DNA of 64,000 nt from Methanobacterium bryantii (GCF_002287175.1 NZ_LMVM01000001.1:186001-250000), one strand, 5' to 3'. Shown: positions 1-7,847, counted from the first letter of the stretch. The notes: generated by a model from the letters alone, not told the origin. Numbers and translations are program-made.

Positions 1-33
1 TAGATCTTAATTAAATAAGTTGGATTTTCCGGT

Positions 34-453
34 TTATTTGAAGTAACGTTCTAATATTCCTTTTAACATCCATGAGTGTCTCGCCTCATCTCTGGAACTT
101 TCATCGAAGAAGTGGTGGGCTGGATCTATGTCCATCTCTTCGGCTTTCTTTGCAGCAGCTTTTTTTTCATGGTTAGCTATAGTTTCCCCATTCATCATCA
201 TTTCTAGATTTTCTTTGAGAGTTGGTTTTATGACACCGTTCATCTCAGCAAACATGGCTGCATGCTCAGCTTCGTCTCAAGCTATGGATTTAAGTACTTC
301 TGCTACTTCTGGCATTCCATCTCTTTGAGCAAGCCTTGCTATGGCCATGTAAATGCCTACTTCGGTGCATTCTCCTTTGAAGTTTGCCGCAACGATTTCT
401 TCCATATCTGTTCCTTTAGAAATTCCTATTTCTTGATTATCAATTGATTCCAT
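34..453 (-). pseudogene. Rubrerythrin/ferritin-like diiron protein interrupted by in-frame UGA
   Basis: From an ATG at 451-453 the minus strand encodes a ferritin-like protein of about 139 residues ending at 34-36, but codon 59 is TGA (277-279). Both halves are in one frame. The first half has an iron-ligand-type helix (FKGECTEVGIY); the second has ExxH motifs (DEAEHA, DEARHS), so the diiron four-helix bundle is otherwise complete. In relatives I recall, Trp precedes the EAEHA motif, so TGG to TGA is the likely change. Family members are oxygen and peroxide defence proteins of anaerobes. Iron boxes lie just upstream. It could be a true nonsense mutation, UGA read-through or a base-call error; the C-terminal part alone (34-255) would lack two helices. 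Confidence 0.72.
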
Positions 454-500
454 TATTTTGCCTCTGTTGTTTTAACAACAATTAAGGAACCTTTAATATT

Positions 501-560
501 TTTAGGTGCACCTAAATTATTGTTAGGGATACCTAAATTTTTTATAATATATATAATTTT
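501..560 (-). promoter_or_regulatory. Iron-box promoter of the rubrerythrin-type gene
   Basis: Two palindromic boxes, TTTAGGTGCACCTAAA (501-516, perfect) and TTAGGGATACCTAA (523-536), lie between the gene start at 453 and a TATA-rich stretch (543-560) on the minus strand. The order TATA, box, box matches the feoA promoter. The motif resembles DtxR/IdeR-family operators (TTAGG...CCTAA). Inference: metal-dependent repression by a DtxR-like regulator that is not in this window. Confidence 0.65.
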
Positions 561-798
561 CTATTTTTTGATAATCAAAAAACTATATTGAAAACAATAA
601 CTTAAAATCCGCTTTAAAATTAATTTACACAATTTTAGCATGTTTAAATAGTTTTATGTATGTTTTTTTTTAAGCTCAATATAACTAATTAAAATATATG
701 TGATTATTTAAACTATTGAAAACTAGAAATAGATTATAATTAAACTTTGAATATGTTAAATGCTTTAACATTCATATTATTATCATTGCATGGTTTTT

Positions 799-917
799 CT
801 TCATTAACATGTTAATGGTTAATCTAAAGTTGAATTGTTTTAAAAAAGTCCATTTATTTAATCAAAAATTACATAATAATTTAACAAGTAATATTATGCA
901 CAATACTCCAGACATGA
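799..917 (+). repeat. Left arm of a long inverted repeat flanking the feo region
   Basis: This segment matches the reverse complement of 7971-8066. Three blocks align: 799-816, 830-862 (nearly identical, one indel) and 883-917. The left copy carries a 27-nt insertion between blocks two and three. It also contains the perfect palindrome CATTAACATGTTAATG (802-817). No ORF lies inside. The arms are 7.1 kb apart and could be ends of a mobile segment, two oppositely placed copies of a small repeat, or sites for inversion. Confidence 0.7.
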
Positions 918-953
918 GTGTTTTTTTTATACAATGTATGGGACACCTGCTAA

Positions 954-1032
954 TTTTTAGGTTAACCTAAAAATTTATATAGTATAAATGATTTAACTAT
1001 ACCTAACTTTCCATTATTTAGGCATGCCTAAA
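954..1032 (+). promoter_or_regulatory. Orphan iron-box promoter, near copy of the feoA promoter
   Basis: Three palindromic boxes surround a TATA box: TTTTTAGGTTAACCTAAAAA (954-973), TATA region (973-989), TTAACTATACCTAA (993-1006) and TTTAGGCATGCCTAAA (1017-1032). Spacing and order copy the feoA promoter at 4951-5038. No protein-coding gene follows: the first ATG (1035) opens a five-codon frame (MKVSL). The promoter therefore drives an unannotated RNA or is the relic of a lost iron-regulated gene. Confidence 0.6.
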
Positions 1033-1039
1033 TTTATGA

Positions 1040-1629
1040 AAGTAAGTTTGTAAAATTAAAAATTTTGCAACAGTAAAAAAAATCTCTGATTTTTTTTACA
1101 TGTTTGCAAACATGGTTTTAGATCATCCTCAGCTCAAATGTATCATTTGAAACCATGTTTATAAACAGAACACATCAAAATATGGTTTTAGGCCTTCTTC
1201 TGCCAAAAAATAGCTTAAAATCATATTTTTTAAGTATTCAAACATGTAAATAGGTTTACCATACCTATTTATCCTCCAAAAAATATTTAGTTAAGGGCCT
1301 GGAGTCGAAACAGGTCCCTGACCTCTTTATTTTGAGTTTATTATTAAAAAAGTGCCAACATTCCCAATTTAAATTTAAACACGTCGTTTTTTTTACAGTA
1401 TGATGTAGAATCTCCATCATGACCCCATCAGCTCAATTCCATCAGTTCCCGCCGTGATAATTTATATATTTCTGAAATGTTTGCTCGATATTGCCCTGTG
1501 TTTTATTTCAAAAGAAATTATAAGTCTCGACACATTTTCAGGGCTTGAGCCGAGTCTTTTGCCGTGAATTTCATGTAATTTTGAATACTATGGCAGCCAA
1601 GACTATCCGGATTATTCCGGGTTTTTTTT
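1040..1629 (+). ncRNA. Possible iron-regulated non-coding transcript or relic region
   Basis: This stretch downstream of the orphan promoter has no convincing plus-strand ORF but holds structure. There is a perfect 16-bp palindrome CATGTTTGCAAACATG (1099-1114). Two related stem-loops follow: one pairs CATGGTTT with AAACCATG (1111-1159), the next pairs TATGGTTTTA with TAAAATCATA (about 1181-1225). A GC-rich hairpin GGGCCTG/CAGGTCCC lies at 1295-1318. A terminator-like hairpin ends it at 1607-1629. No RNA family was recognised and the far end may belong to a minus-strand relic. Confidence 0.25.
1607..1629 (+). terminator. Hairpin plus T-tract, terminator-like
   Basis: CCGGA (1607-1611) pairs with TCCGG (1616-1620) across a TTAT loop, and eight T residues follow at 1622-1629. 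This looks like an intrinsic terminator reading on the plus strand. Archaeal termination depends mainly on the T-tract, so the hairpin may be incidental. Confidence 0.4.
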
Positions 1630-1819
1630 AACTGGCGGTAAACACAGCATCTATATTTCTTTGTAACCTCTGTTTATCCATGAAGTTGTTAATGAGTTCC
1701 TGTTTTCAGGTAGTTTTACCACAATCATGGCACCTGTAGATTTCTTTTCCTGTGCTTGTTTTGAAAATGAGTTTAAATTCGTAATTTGAGTCTGTAACTT
1801 CATGATAGGGTAAATCCAT
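1628..1819 (-). pseudogene. Small zinc-ribbon-like ORF interrupted by UGA
   Basis: From ATG 1817-1819 (weak GGGAA upstream) the minus strand reads MDLPYHEV and then, at residues 29-35, YRCHDCG, a CxxC pair typical of a half zinc ribbon. A TGA at 1706-1708 (codon 38) interrupts, after which the same frame continues for 25 codons to TAA at 1628-1630. Product unknown. It may be a decayed small zinc-binding protein, or a genuine 37-residue peptide. Confidence 0.3.
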
Positions 1820-1894
1820 TTAAATATTCCCAGATTTATTTTATCCTTAAATGGATCATATTTTGTTAGACTGCAGAGATCCCTTAAATATCCA

Positions 1895-2491
1895 TCATGT
1901 GTTCATTTTTCTGTATCGTCTCCTACTATAAATTAAATCAGTTTCAGAAGTCGATTTAACAACTTTTACTTCTTCACAATTTTCTTCCAATTGAATAATT
2001 ACTGTTTCCTCTTCAGCAGCTCCAGGGTCTTTTTCAACGCATTCCTTTACTCTTGCCCTGATTAAATCCATATCTTCACTGTCGATCAGGCTGACTATCT
2101 CAAGCTGCTGCCGAAATCTATCAATAGCTTCATCAGGCACGTTTTCGATGTATGGAATTGCTCCAGTTGCACCAACAATTCTCCTTTTATCAGGAGCTAC
2201 ACCATTGGCGTGGAGAGCTTCGATACTTTGACCAGTGATGTGTCCCTGGACCTCCGAACCACAAAGCAGCAGAAATCTAATGTTCGGGTTAGAGATCAGG
2301 TTAGCTATCATTTTTTCTATTCCCAGGTTTTCAGTTTTTACAGGTCCTGCAATAGCAGCACCGGCATCAACAATCACATCTTCCAAGTGTGAAGCCAGCG
2401 TTGCACCGGCCACACAACTTTTAGGGTTTCCTACAACATAGTCTCCATTTACAACAGGCCATCCTTCTGCAGTTTTTTTCTTTTCTACCAC
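1895..2491 (-). CDS. mtrA: Soluble MtrA paralogue (corrinoid-binding methyltransferase subunit A)
   Basis: In methanogens MtrA carries the cobamide prosthetic group of the Na+-translocating methyl-tetrahydromethanopterin:coenzyme M methyltransferase. The protein matches the MtrA core: AEGWPVV near the N-terminus, GAAIAGP, IANLISNPNIRF, EVQGHITGQS and GATGAIPYIEN. With the start placed at the GTG at 2489-2491 (GAGGTG ribosome site six bases upstream) the histidine of QGHITG is residue 84, the cobalt ligand position known for MtrA. A longer frame starts within the Shine-Dalgarno and is less likely. Length is 198 residues; after about residue 170 the tail is charged with no membrane helix, unlike MtrA of the membrane complex. 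No other mtr genes are nearby, so this is probably a stand-alone soluble paralogue; its methyl donor is unknown. Confidence 0.85.
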   Translation of the reverse strand: MVEKKKTAEGWPVVNGDYVVGNPKSCVAGATLASHLEDVIVDAGAAIAGPVKTENLGIEKMIANLISNPNIRFLLLCGSEVQGHITGQSIEALHANGVAPDKRRIVGATGAIPYIENVPDEAIDRFRQQLEIVSLIDSEDMDLIRARVKECVEKDPGAAEEETVIIQLEENCEEVKVVKSTSETDLIYSRRRYRKMNT

Positions 2492-2887
2492 TTTTAACAC
2501 CTCTTTTTTTATAATAATTTGAATTTGACGTGTTTATCATTTATAAAGACATACTGCAACTATTGTAATGCAATTAAAGATTATAAACATATTTTATAAA
2601 TATAACATTTACCCGACATTTCAATTTACATCTTATTTACCGGTATCCCAGTTAGTTCCCCATTATACCTTTTTTTCCCGCTTGGTTGGAAAAATGAACA
2701 TGTCTTCAACTCTTGTAAATATTCTTTAAAAAAAATCAATATAATTCCAATCAGGAGTATTGATTAGAGTCAAAGAATCTATTTTCAATTCCAATTATAT
2801 TCAAGTATGGTTGAATATAATTCAATTATACCTGATATTTAATACTACCGATTTTTTCAAATATACTTGAAAAAAATTAAAGTAAAC

Positions 2888-3020
2888 TTTATATAATATG
2901 TTAGCCAACTAATGAATGTAATAAAAATTAAGAACAGGCATCGAATGGGTCTACCTAAACCTCCTTGTTCTCTAAACAAGATGTCTATTCAGGGGATCTA
3001 AATTCAAAAATAGATCCCTA
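2888..3020 (+). ncRNA. Candidate small structured RNA with its own TATA promoter
   Basis: A good TATA box (TTTATATAAT, 2888-2897) precedes a stretch that is richer in G+C than its surroundings. AGAACA (2931-2936) pairs with TGTTCT (2966-2971), and GGGATCTA (2993-3000) pairs perfectly with TAGATCCC (3011-3018) across a 10-nt loop. There is no ORF. A transcript would start near 2920. No known RNA family was recognised. The remainder of 2492-3146 shows only AT-rich sequence. Confidence 0.3.
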
Positions 3021-3146
3021 CCCACCACCAAAAAAAGAAGTAATAACTTATTTTAATTAAAAACAGGTTTTCAAATAGCAAATAGATGATATATCCTTTT
3101 AACTCCATGCTTTAATCTGTTACAGAAAAATTTTGCATTATACGAC

Positions 3147-4292
3147 CTATTCATGCTTATAATCAAAAGCAGATTGCTGGCTTAATTTAACTATTTTAGT
3201 CCTGTATATTCCATAAACCATCAGACAAATCAGAATAACTACTGAAATCAATCTTATAGAGAAAGGAATAACACTATTATATAAACTCAAATTTCTAATT
3301 ACAATAATTCCCATGAAGAAATTACTGAATAAATTGACAATATATCCCATCAAAAGAGAAACTACCAAAATAGAAGTGATGTATATACCAAAAAACTTTT
3401 TTCCAAATTTGTTAATTACCATTGACAGTGCTGCTATATTGGTGGCAGGGCCTGCATAAATAAAAATCAGGATACTTCCCGGTGTAAATCCCATGAAAAC
3501 GAATCCCAGAGCAATGGGAATTGAAACCGTTGGGCAAACATAAAGAGGAATACTGACTAAGAGGAGTACAAATAGCGATATTACAGGATCCCCTGCAAAA
3601 GTCTTCATCACTCCCCACGGCATTATTACATTCATTAAAGTTCCCATTAAAGCAGCGAAAACCAACCCAATTAAAAGTGAAGTGGAAACATCTGGAAACA
3701 TCTCCCTAAAAGAATAATTAAGGACTTCTCGAAATTTATCATTTCTTGTGGTTTTATGGTATCCACAGTGTCTGCTGGACATGGAATGATTTTGATTACA
3801 TGAATTACAGTGGTTATTCATACTAATTTCATTCAAATCTGTTTTAGTACTGCCTTCTTGGTTATCATCACCAAATAAATGCACCAGTACTCCTGCAGTT
3901 GCACCAGAAAATGCCGCAACTACAGGCCTCATTAGCGTCAAAGGTAAACCTAAAAATGAGTATGATGTAAAAATAGAACTTACACTGAAGCCTGATGTTG
4001 ATACTAAAAAAGAAGCTGCTACAGAATCTTTAATCCCTTTTTCCTTTAGTGCTATTGCCGCAGGGACGATACCGCAGGAACATATGGGGAGAGGTAATCC
4101 TATTAAAATACCCTTAAAAATTCCTCCAATTGTAGATTTACCTATCAATTTTTCCAATAAATGCTTAGGAAGTAATATTTGAATAACGCCTGCCAGTAAA
4201 AACCCTATAAGAATAAAAAAAGAATTTTCAAGCAGTATACTGTAAAAATATTGAAAAAAGATCACAATTATATCCATATACATACTGTCCAC
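3147..4292 (-). CDS. Permease of the SO_0444/ArsP-like (DUF318) family
   Basis: A 381-residue integral membrane protein with about ten hydrophobic segments in two homologous halves. The first half contains LPICSCGIVPAA, the hallmark CSCG-type motif of this family; the second contains PLYVCPTVSIPIALG and the GPATN motif. The central loop (about residues 155-190) is rich in His and Cys (NNHCNSCNQNHSMSSRHCGYH), a plausible soft-metal binding site. Relatives are implicated in efflux of metals or metalloids. The usual TPETGVDS-like motif reads STSGFSVSS here. The frame opens with GTG at 4292; ATG at 4283 is an alternative. It precedes no obvious operon partner except the small protein at 4348. Confidence 0.75.
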   Translation of the reverse strand: MDSMYMDIIVIFFQYFYSILLENSFFILIGFLLAGVIQILLPKHLLEKLIGKSTIGGIFKGILIGLPLPICSCGIVPAAIALKEKGIKDSVAASFLVSTSGFSVSSIFTSYSFLGLPLTLMRPVVAAFSGATAGVLVHLFGDDNQEGSTKTDLNEISMNNHCNSCNQNHSMSSRHCGYHKTTRNDKFREVLNYSFREMFPDVSTSLLIGLVFAALMGTLMNVIMPWGVMKTFAGDPVISLFVLLLVSIPLYVCPTVSIPIALGFVFMGFTPGSILIFIYAGPATNIAALSMVINKFGKKFFGIYITSILVVSLLMGYIVNLFSNFFMGIIVIRNLSLYNSVIPFSIRLISVVILICLMVYGIYRTKIVKLSQQSAFDYKHE

Positions 4293-4347
4293 TAAAATCT
4301 TTAGAAAGTCCTTTTTTTATAGTTTTTAGAGCCATTATCCCCAATTA

Positions 4348-4704
4348 TCATTCTCTGCAAAAATCAGATTTAGGTTTCCATTTTCCGTTTGAATAGGTCC
4401 ATGTACCATTCCATATAACTGAATCAGATAGAACTGTTACAACTGCCTCCTTATCTGATTTAAACTGTATAATATCATGGAAAAAATCAATATCCATTCC
4501 CTCCTTTTGGGAAACATATTTTTTTGAAACATTGGCCAGTTCTTGATATTGCTGCGTTTTTTCTGTAGCGTCTGCAAAATATTCACACCCATCACTACAG
4601 TTAAGACACCCCTCTGAAGTATTTAAACACAATAAAACTGATAAAAATGGAACTACAATCACGAGTACCAGTAAACCAATACCAATTTTTAATTTTCTCT
4701 CCAT
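4348..4704 (-). CDS. Small membrane-anchored extracytoplasmic protein, function unknown
   Basis: A 118-residue protein with one N-terminal hydrophobic segment (about residues 6-27) followed by a short Cys-rich stretch (CLNCSDGCEYF) and a hydrophilic domain ending CRE. A GAGGAG ribosome site lies eight bases before the ATG. Five cysteines on the external side suggest disulfides or metal binding. It lies 55 bp upstream of the permease gene on the same strand, so the two may be co-transcribed and the protein may act with the transporter. Family not recognised. Confidence 0.6.
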   Translation of the reverse strand: MERKLKIGIGLLVLVIVVPFLSVLLCLNTSEGCLNCSDGCEYFADATEKTQQYQELANVSKKYVSQKEGMDIDFFHDIIQFKSDKEAVVTVLSDSVIWNGTWTYSNGKWKPKSDFCRE

Positions 4705-4950
4705 GCCAACTCCTCTAAGAATTATCGTTTAAATAACTATTTATTACATCTATCTTTATATAATGTCTCACAAGCATCATTTATCATTTAGTTAAGCTGC
4801 ATTTTACCTTTTTAAAAATTATAATCTAATTTTAATAAGATATCATTTCCAACAGGAAAAATAATTTTCTATCTACTAAAAACCCATTTTTATCAGTTTA
4901 AACTTGAAATATCCTCAAATCAGAAGGTATTTTATTACAATTAATCAAAT

Positions 4951-5038
4951 TTTTAGGCTAGCTTAAAAAAATAGCAAAGTTTATATATTAAAAAAGATTT
5001 AGGTATACCTAACTCTAAATAATTTAGGCATTCCTAAA
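4951..5038 (+). promoter_or_regulatory. Iron-box promoter of feoA-feoB
   Basis: A degenerate box (TTTTAGGCTAGCTTAAAA, 4951-4968) precedes a TATA box (TTTATATATTAA, 4980-4991). Two further boxes follow: TTAGGTATACCTAA (4999-5012, perfect palindrome) and TTTAGGCATTCCTAAA (5023-5038). Boxes over and just after the TATA element would block transcription initiation, as expected for DtxR-type iron repression of ferrous iron uptake. Confidence 0.7.
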
Positions 5039-5064
5039 TTTTAAAAGTGAGGTGAATAAAAAAA

Positions 5065-5295
5065 ATGATAACAACATTAAATGAACTTAAAACTGGAGAA
5101 TCAGGAATTATTGTATCCTATAATGGAAAAGGTGAATTACGAAAGCACCTTATGGAAATGGGATTCGTAAGAGGGTCCAATATTGAAGTGAAAAGAATAG
5201 CACCCCTAGGAGATCCTATGGAAGTAAAAATTAAGGGATACTCCATATCTTTAAGAAAAGAAGAAGCAGTAAATATTGAAATCGAAGTAACATGA
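5065..5295 (+). CDS. feoA: Ferrous iron transport protein A
   Basis: A 76-residue SH3-like protein, the usual FeoA length, with LKTGESGII, LRKHLMEMGFVRGSNIEV and APLGDPMEVKIKGYSISLRKEEA, all in the conserved FeoA order. FeoA is a small cytoplasmic accessory protein needed for FeoB-mediated Fe2+ uptake. The ribosome site is GTGAGGTGA ahead of the ATG. It is the first gene after the three-box iron promoter and precedes feoB by about 200 bp, so the two are probably iron-repressed together. Confidence 0.93.
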   Translation: MITTLNELKTGESGIIVSYNGKGELRKHLMEMGFVRGSNIEVKRIAPLGDPMEVKIKGYSISLRKEEAVNIEIEVT

Positions 5296-5502
5296 TGATT
5301 TAGAATGTCTAATTCAAAATAAAGAATTAAAAAATAATTTATGTAGAATATAACTGCAAATAAACTATTAAATAAATGATTAATGTAAATTTCATAATAT
5401 TATTTAAAAAAAACATCCACCGACCTTTAATTACAAATATAAAAGGATCATGGGTTTAAGGGCAAATTGCCCCAAGACTAATTTATGGAGGGAATACAAC
5501 CC

Positions 5503-7608
5503 ATGGAAAAAATAAAAATAGCCCTGGCAGGAAATCCAAACGTTGGTAAAAGTACACTTTTTAACCAGATGACTGGTATGAAACAGCACGTTGGTAACTG
5601 GCCAGGTAAAACTGTAGAAAAAAAAGAAGGAAGCTTTAAATATAAAGGAAATGAATTTGACGTGGTTGACCTTCCTGGAAACTACAGCCTCACTGCTTAC
5701 TCGGTTGAGGAAATAGTTTCAAGGGATTATATTGTTGATGAAAATCCAGATGTAATTGTTAATATTGTTGATGCCGGTAACCTGGAACGAAACATGTATT
5801 TAACTGTACAAATGATGGAACTTGGAGCCAATTTAGTACTTGCACTTAATATGAACAAGTTTGCAGATGAAAAAGGCTTTAAAATAGATACTGATAACCT
5901 GTCCCAACTTTTAGGAATACCCGTTGTTAAAATTGAAGCTGTTGATAAAACAGGATTTAATGAATTAATTAAAACAGTAGTAAAAGTTTCAAAATCCCCT
6001 AATAATGTATCAGGCAGAATAGAATACGGACAGGAGATTTCTGAACACACAAAGCAGCTTGAAGAAATTATAAATAAAAATATTTCAACAATAAATGCGC
6101 CTTCAAGCTGGACAGCTCTTAAACTACTTGAAAACGATAAAGAAGTTGTAAAAAAGATTGAAGGATCCCAAAACGGGCAAAAAGTTTTATCAGAGGTAAA
6201 AAAAGTCCAGAAACATTTAAACGATGTTTTTGGAGATGATGTTGATGCATCAGTTACCGATGCTCGATATGGCTTTATAGCAGGACTTATTCAGGAATCA
6301 GTGCAAAAACCAAAGATAGACAAGGTAACCAGATCAGACTTAATTGATCGTGTTGTAACCAACAAATATCTGGGAATACCAATATTCCTAATTATAATGT
6401 GGCTCACCTTCCAGATAACATTCACTGTAGGTGCACCATTCCAGGATCTTATTGATTCTGGGTTTGGCTGGCTTGGAGACACAGTAAGTGCGTATTTAGG
6501 TCCGGGATTTGTGACATCATTCATTGTTGATGGAATAATAGGTGGTGTAGGTGGTGTAGCCGTATTTATACCAATGATCTTCCTGCTGTTCCTTATACTT
6601 GCCATACTTGAAGACAGTGGTTACCTGGCAAGGGCCGCATTTGTAATGGACAAGTTAATGCACAAACTGGTAGGCCTGCATGGGAAATCATTCATACCCA
6701 TGATACTCGGTTTTGGGTGCTGTGTACCTGGTATAATGGCCACAAGGACACTTGAAAATGAGAAAGATAGATTTTTAACCATGTTAATCGTTCCATTCAT
6801 GTCCTGCAGTGCAAGACTACCTGTTTACGCCCTTATTATAGCTGCGTTTTTCTCCGCATACCAGGGATGGGTCCTGTTCTCAATTTACCTGCTGGGGATA
6901 GTAGTAGCAATCATAATGGCGTCCATATTCAAAAGGACCCTATTTAAAGGGATGTCAGCACCATTTGTCATGGAACTTCCCCCATACAGAAGGCCAACTG
7001 TCAAAGGCTCTCTGATCCACATGTGGGAAAGGGGATACCTCTTTTTAAGAAAAATGGGTACAATTATCCTTGCTCTATCTATTGTCATATGGGCACTCAG
7101 CAGTTTACCTGTTGGAGTTGAGTATGGTTCACAGGCAAGTATAACCGGGCAGGTAGGGACTGCTATAGCCCCAGTATTCGCGCCTCTCGGTTTTGGTGAA
7201 TGGCAAGCTTCAGTTGCAGTAATATTCGGGTTCCTTGCTAAAGAGGTGGTTGTAAGCACCTTTGGTACCATTTATGGTGTTGGTGAAGATTCATCTGATG
7301 AACAGGCATCGGTGGAAGAAGCATCTGGCGAAAATGCATCAGTTGATGAAGCAGCTTCCGAAGAAGAAGCACCTGAAGAAGATCCTGGATTTATCTCTGC
7401 AATACAGCAGTTATTCACCCCTCTATCAGCATATGCATTCATGGCATTTGTACTGCTGTACATACCTTGTTTAGCCGTACTATCTGCGATAAGAAGGGAA
7501 ACCAATTCATGGAAATGGCCAGCTTTCTCTGCAGGGTACACTCTGGTGGTTGCATATGTAGTTTCATTTGTCATATACCAGGGAGGACTACTGCTGGGAT
7601 TCGGTTGA
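5503..7608 (+). CDS. feoB: Ferrous iron transport protein B with acidic C-terminal insertion
   Basis: FeoB is the cytoplasmic-membrane Fe2+ transporter with an N-terminal GTPase. G1 is GNPNVGKST (about residues 9-17), G3 is DLPGNYSLTAYS, and the two Gate motifs are GFGCCVPGIMATRT and LAKEVVVSTFGTIYG. Membrane segments fill the C-terminal half. The ATG at 5503 follows GGAGGG at a usual distance; the ATG at 5485 overlaps that site and lacks its own. Two oddities: the G4 region reads NMNKFAD rather than the usual NxxD, and about 35 residues rich in E, D, A and S follow the second Gate motif (7283-7387), where relatives have a short loop. Downstream lie a small Cys-rich ORF and a structured 3' element. 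Confidence 0.93.
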   Translation: MEKIKIALAGNPNVGKSTLFNQMTGMKQHVGNWPGKTVEKKEGSFKYKGNEFDVVDLPGNYSLTAYSVEEIVSRDYIVDENPDVIVNIVDAGNLERNMYLTVQMMELGANLVLALNMNKFADEKGFKIDTDNLSQLLGIPVVKIEAVDKTGFNELIKTVVKVSKSPNNVSGRIEYGQEISEHTKQLEEIINKNISTINAPSSWTALKLLENDKEVVKKIEGSQNGQKVLSEVKKVQKHLNDVFGDDVDASVTDARYGFIAGLIQESVQKPKIDKVTRSDLIDRVVTNKYLGIPIFLIIMWLTFQITFTVGAPFQDLIDSGFGWLGDTVSAYLGPGFVTSFIVDGIIGGVGGVAVFIPMIFLLFLILAILEDSGYLARAAFVMDKLMHKLVGLHGKSFIPMILGFGCCVPGIMATRTLENEKDRFLTMLIVPFMSCSARLPVYALIIAAFFSAYQGWVLFSIYLLGIVVAIIMASIFKRTLFKGMSAPFVMELPPYRRPTVKGSLIHMWERGYLFLRKMGTIILALSIVIWALSSLPVGVEYGSQASITGQVGTAIAPVFAPLGFGEWQASVAVIFGFLAKEVVVSTFGTIYGVGEDSSDEQASVEEASGENASVDEAASEEEAPEEDPGFISAIQQLFTPLSAYAFMAFVLLYIPCLAVLSAIRRETNSWKWPAFSAGYTLVVAYVVSFVIYQGGLLLGFG

Positions 7609-7698
7609 ATTGAAGTTATAAAATTGTAAATAAAATCTTTGAAAATTGGAGAGGATTAATATCCTCTCATCTTAAGTTTTTAATATTCAGGTGTTAAA

Positions 7699-7830
7699 AT
7701 GACAACAAAATGCGGAATAAGAGGTATAAAAAATATAAAAAAAATTCAAAATGTTGAAAACAAAATATATTGTTCTAAGGGCTGTGATGAAACAGTAGAT
7801 AAAGGTGATAATGAAAAATGTGAAACTTAA
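7699..7830 (+). CDS. Small Cys-containing protein downstream of feoB
   Basis: A 43-residue ORF starts at ATG 7699 with an AGGTG ribosome site six bases upstream. It contains four cysteines (C5, C25, C29 and C41), including IYCSKGC, suggesting metal or cluster binding. It lies 90 bp after feoB on the same strand, a position where other organisms have FeoC, but I see no FeoC-like winged helix. The same frame continues past the TAA as TCGVIV, another stop, then VALKAEGTTSV, so it could be the front part of a longer decayed gene. Function unknown. Confidence 0.4.
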   Translation: MTTKCGIRGIKNIKKIQNVENKIYCSKGCDETVDKGDNEKCET

Positions 7831-7847
7831 ACATGTGGAGTAATAGT

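Noticed and set aside
277..279. UGA as selenocysteine codon
   Set aside because: The position aligns with Trp rather than Cys, no selenocysteine insertion element was evident, and Sec decoding is not expected in this lineage.
1291..1325. tRNA gene
   Set aside because: GGGCCTG/CAGGTCCC with GTCGAAA recalls a T-arm, but no acceptor, D or anticodon arm can be found around it.
6885..7574. Minus-strand frames opposite feoB (6885-7271 and 7272-7574)
   Set aside because: Shadows of a well-supported gene with no independent start signals.
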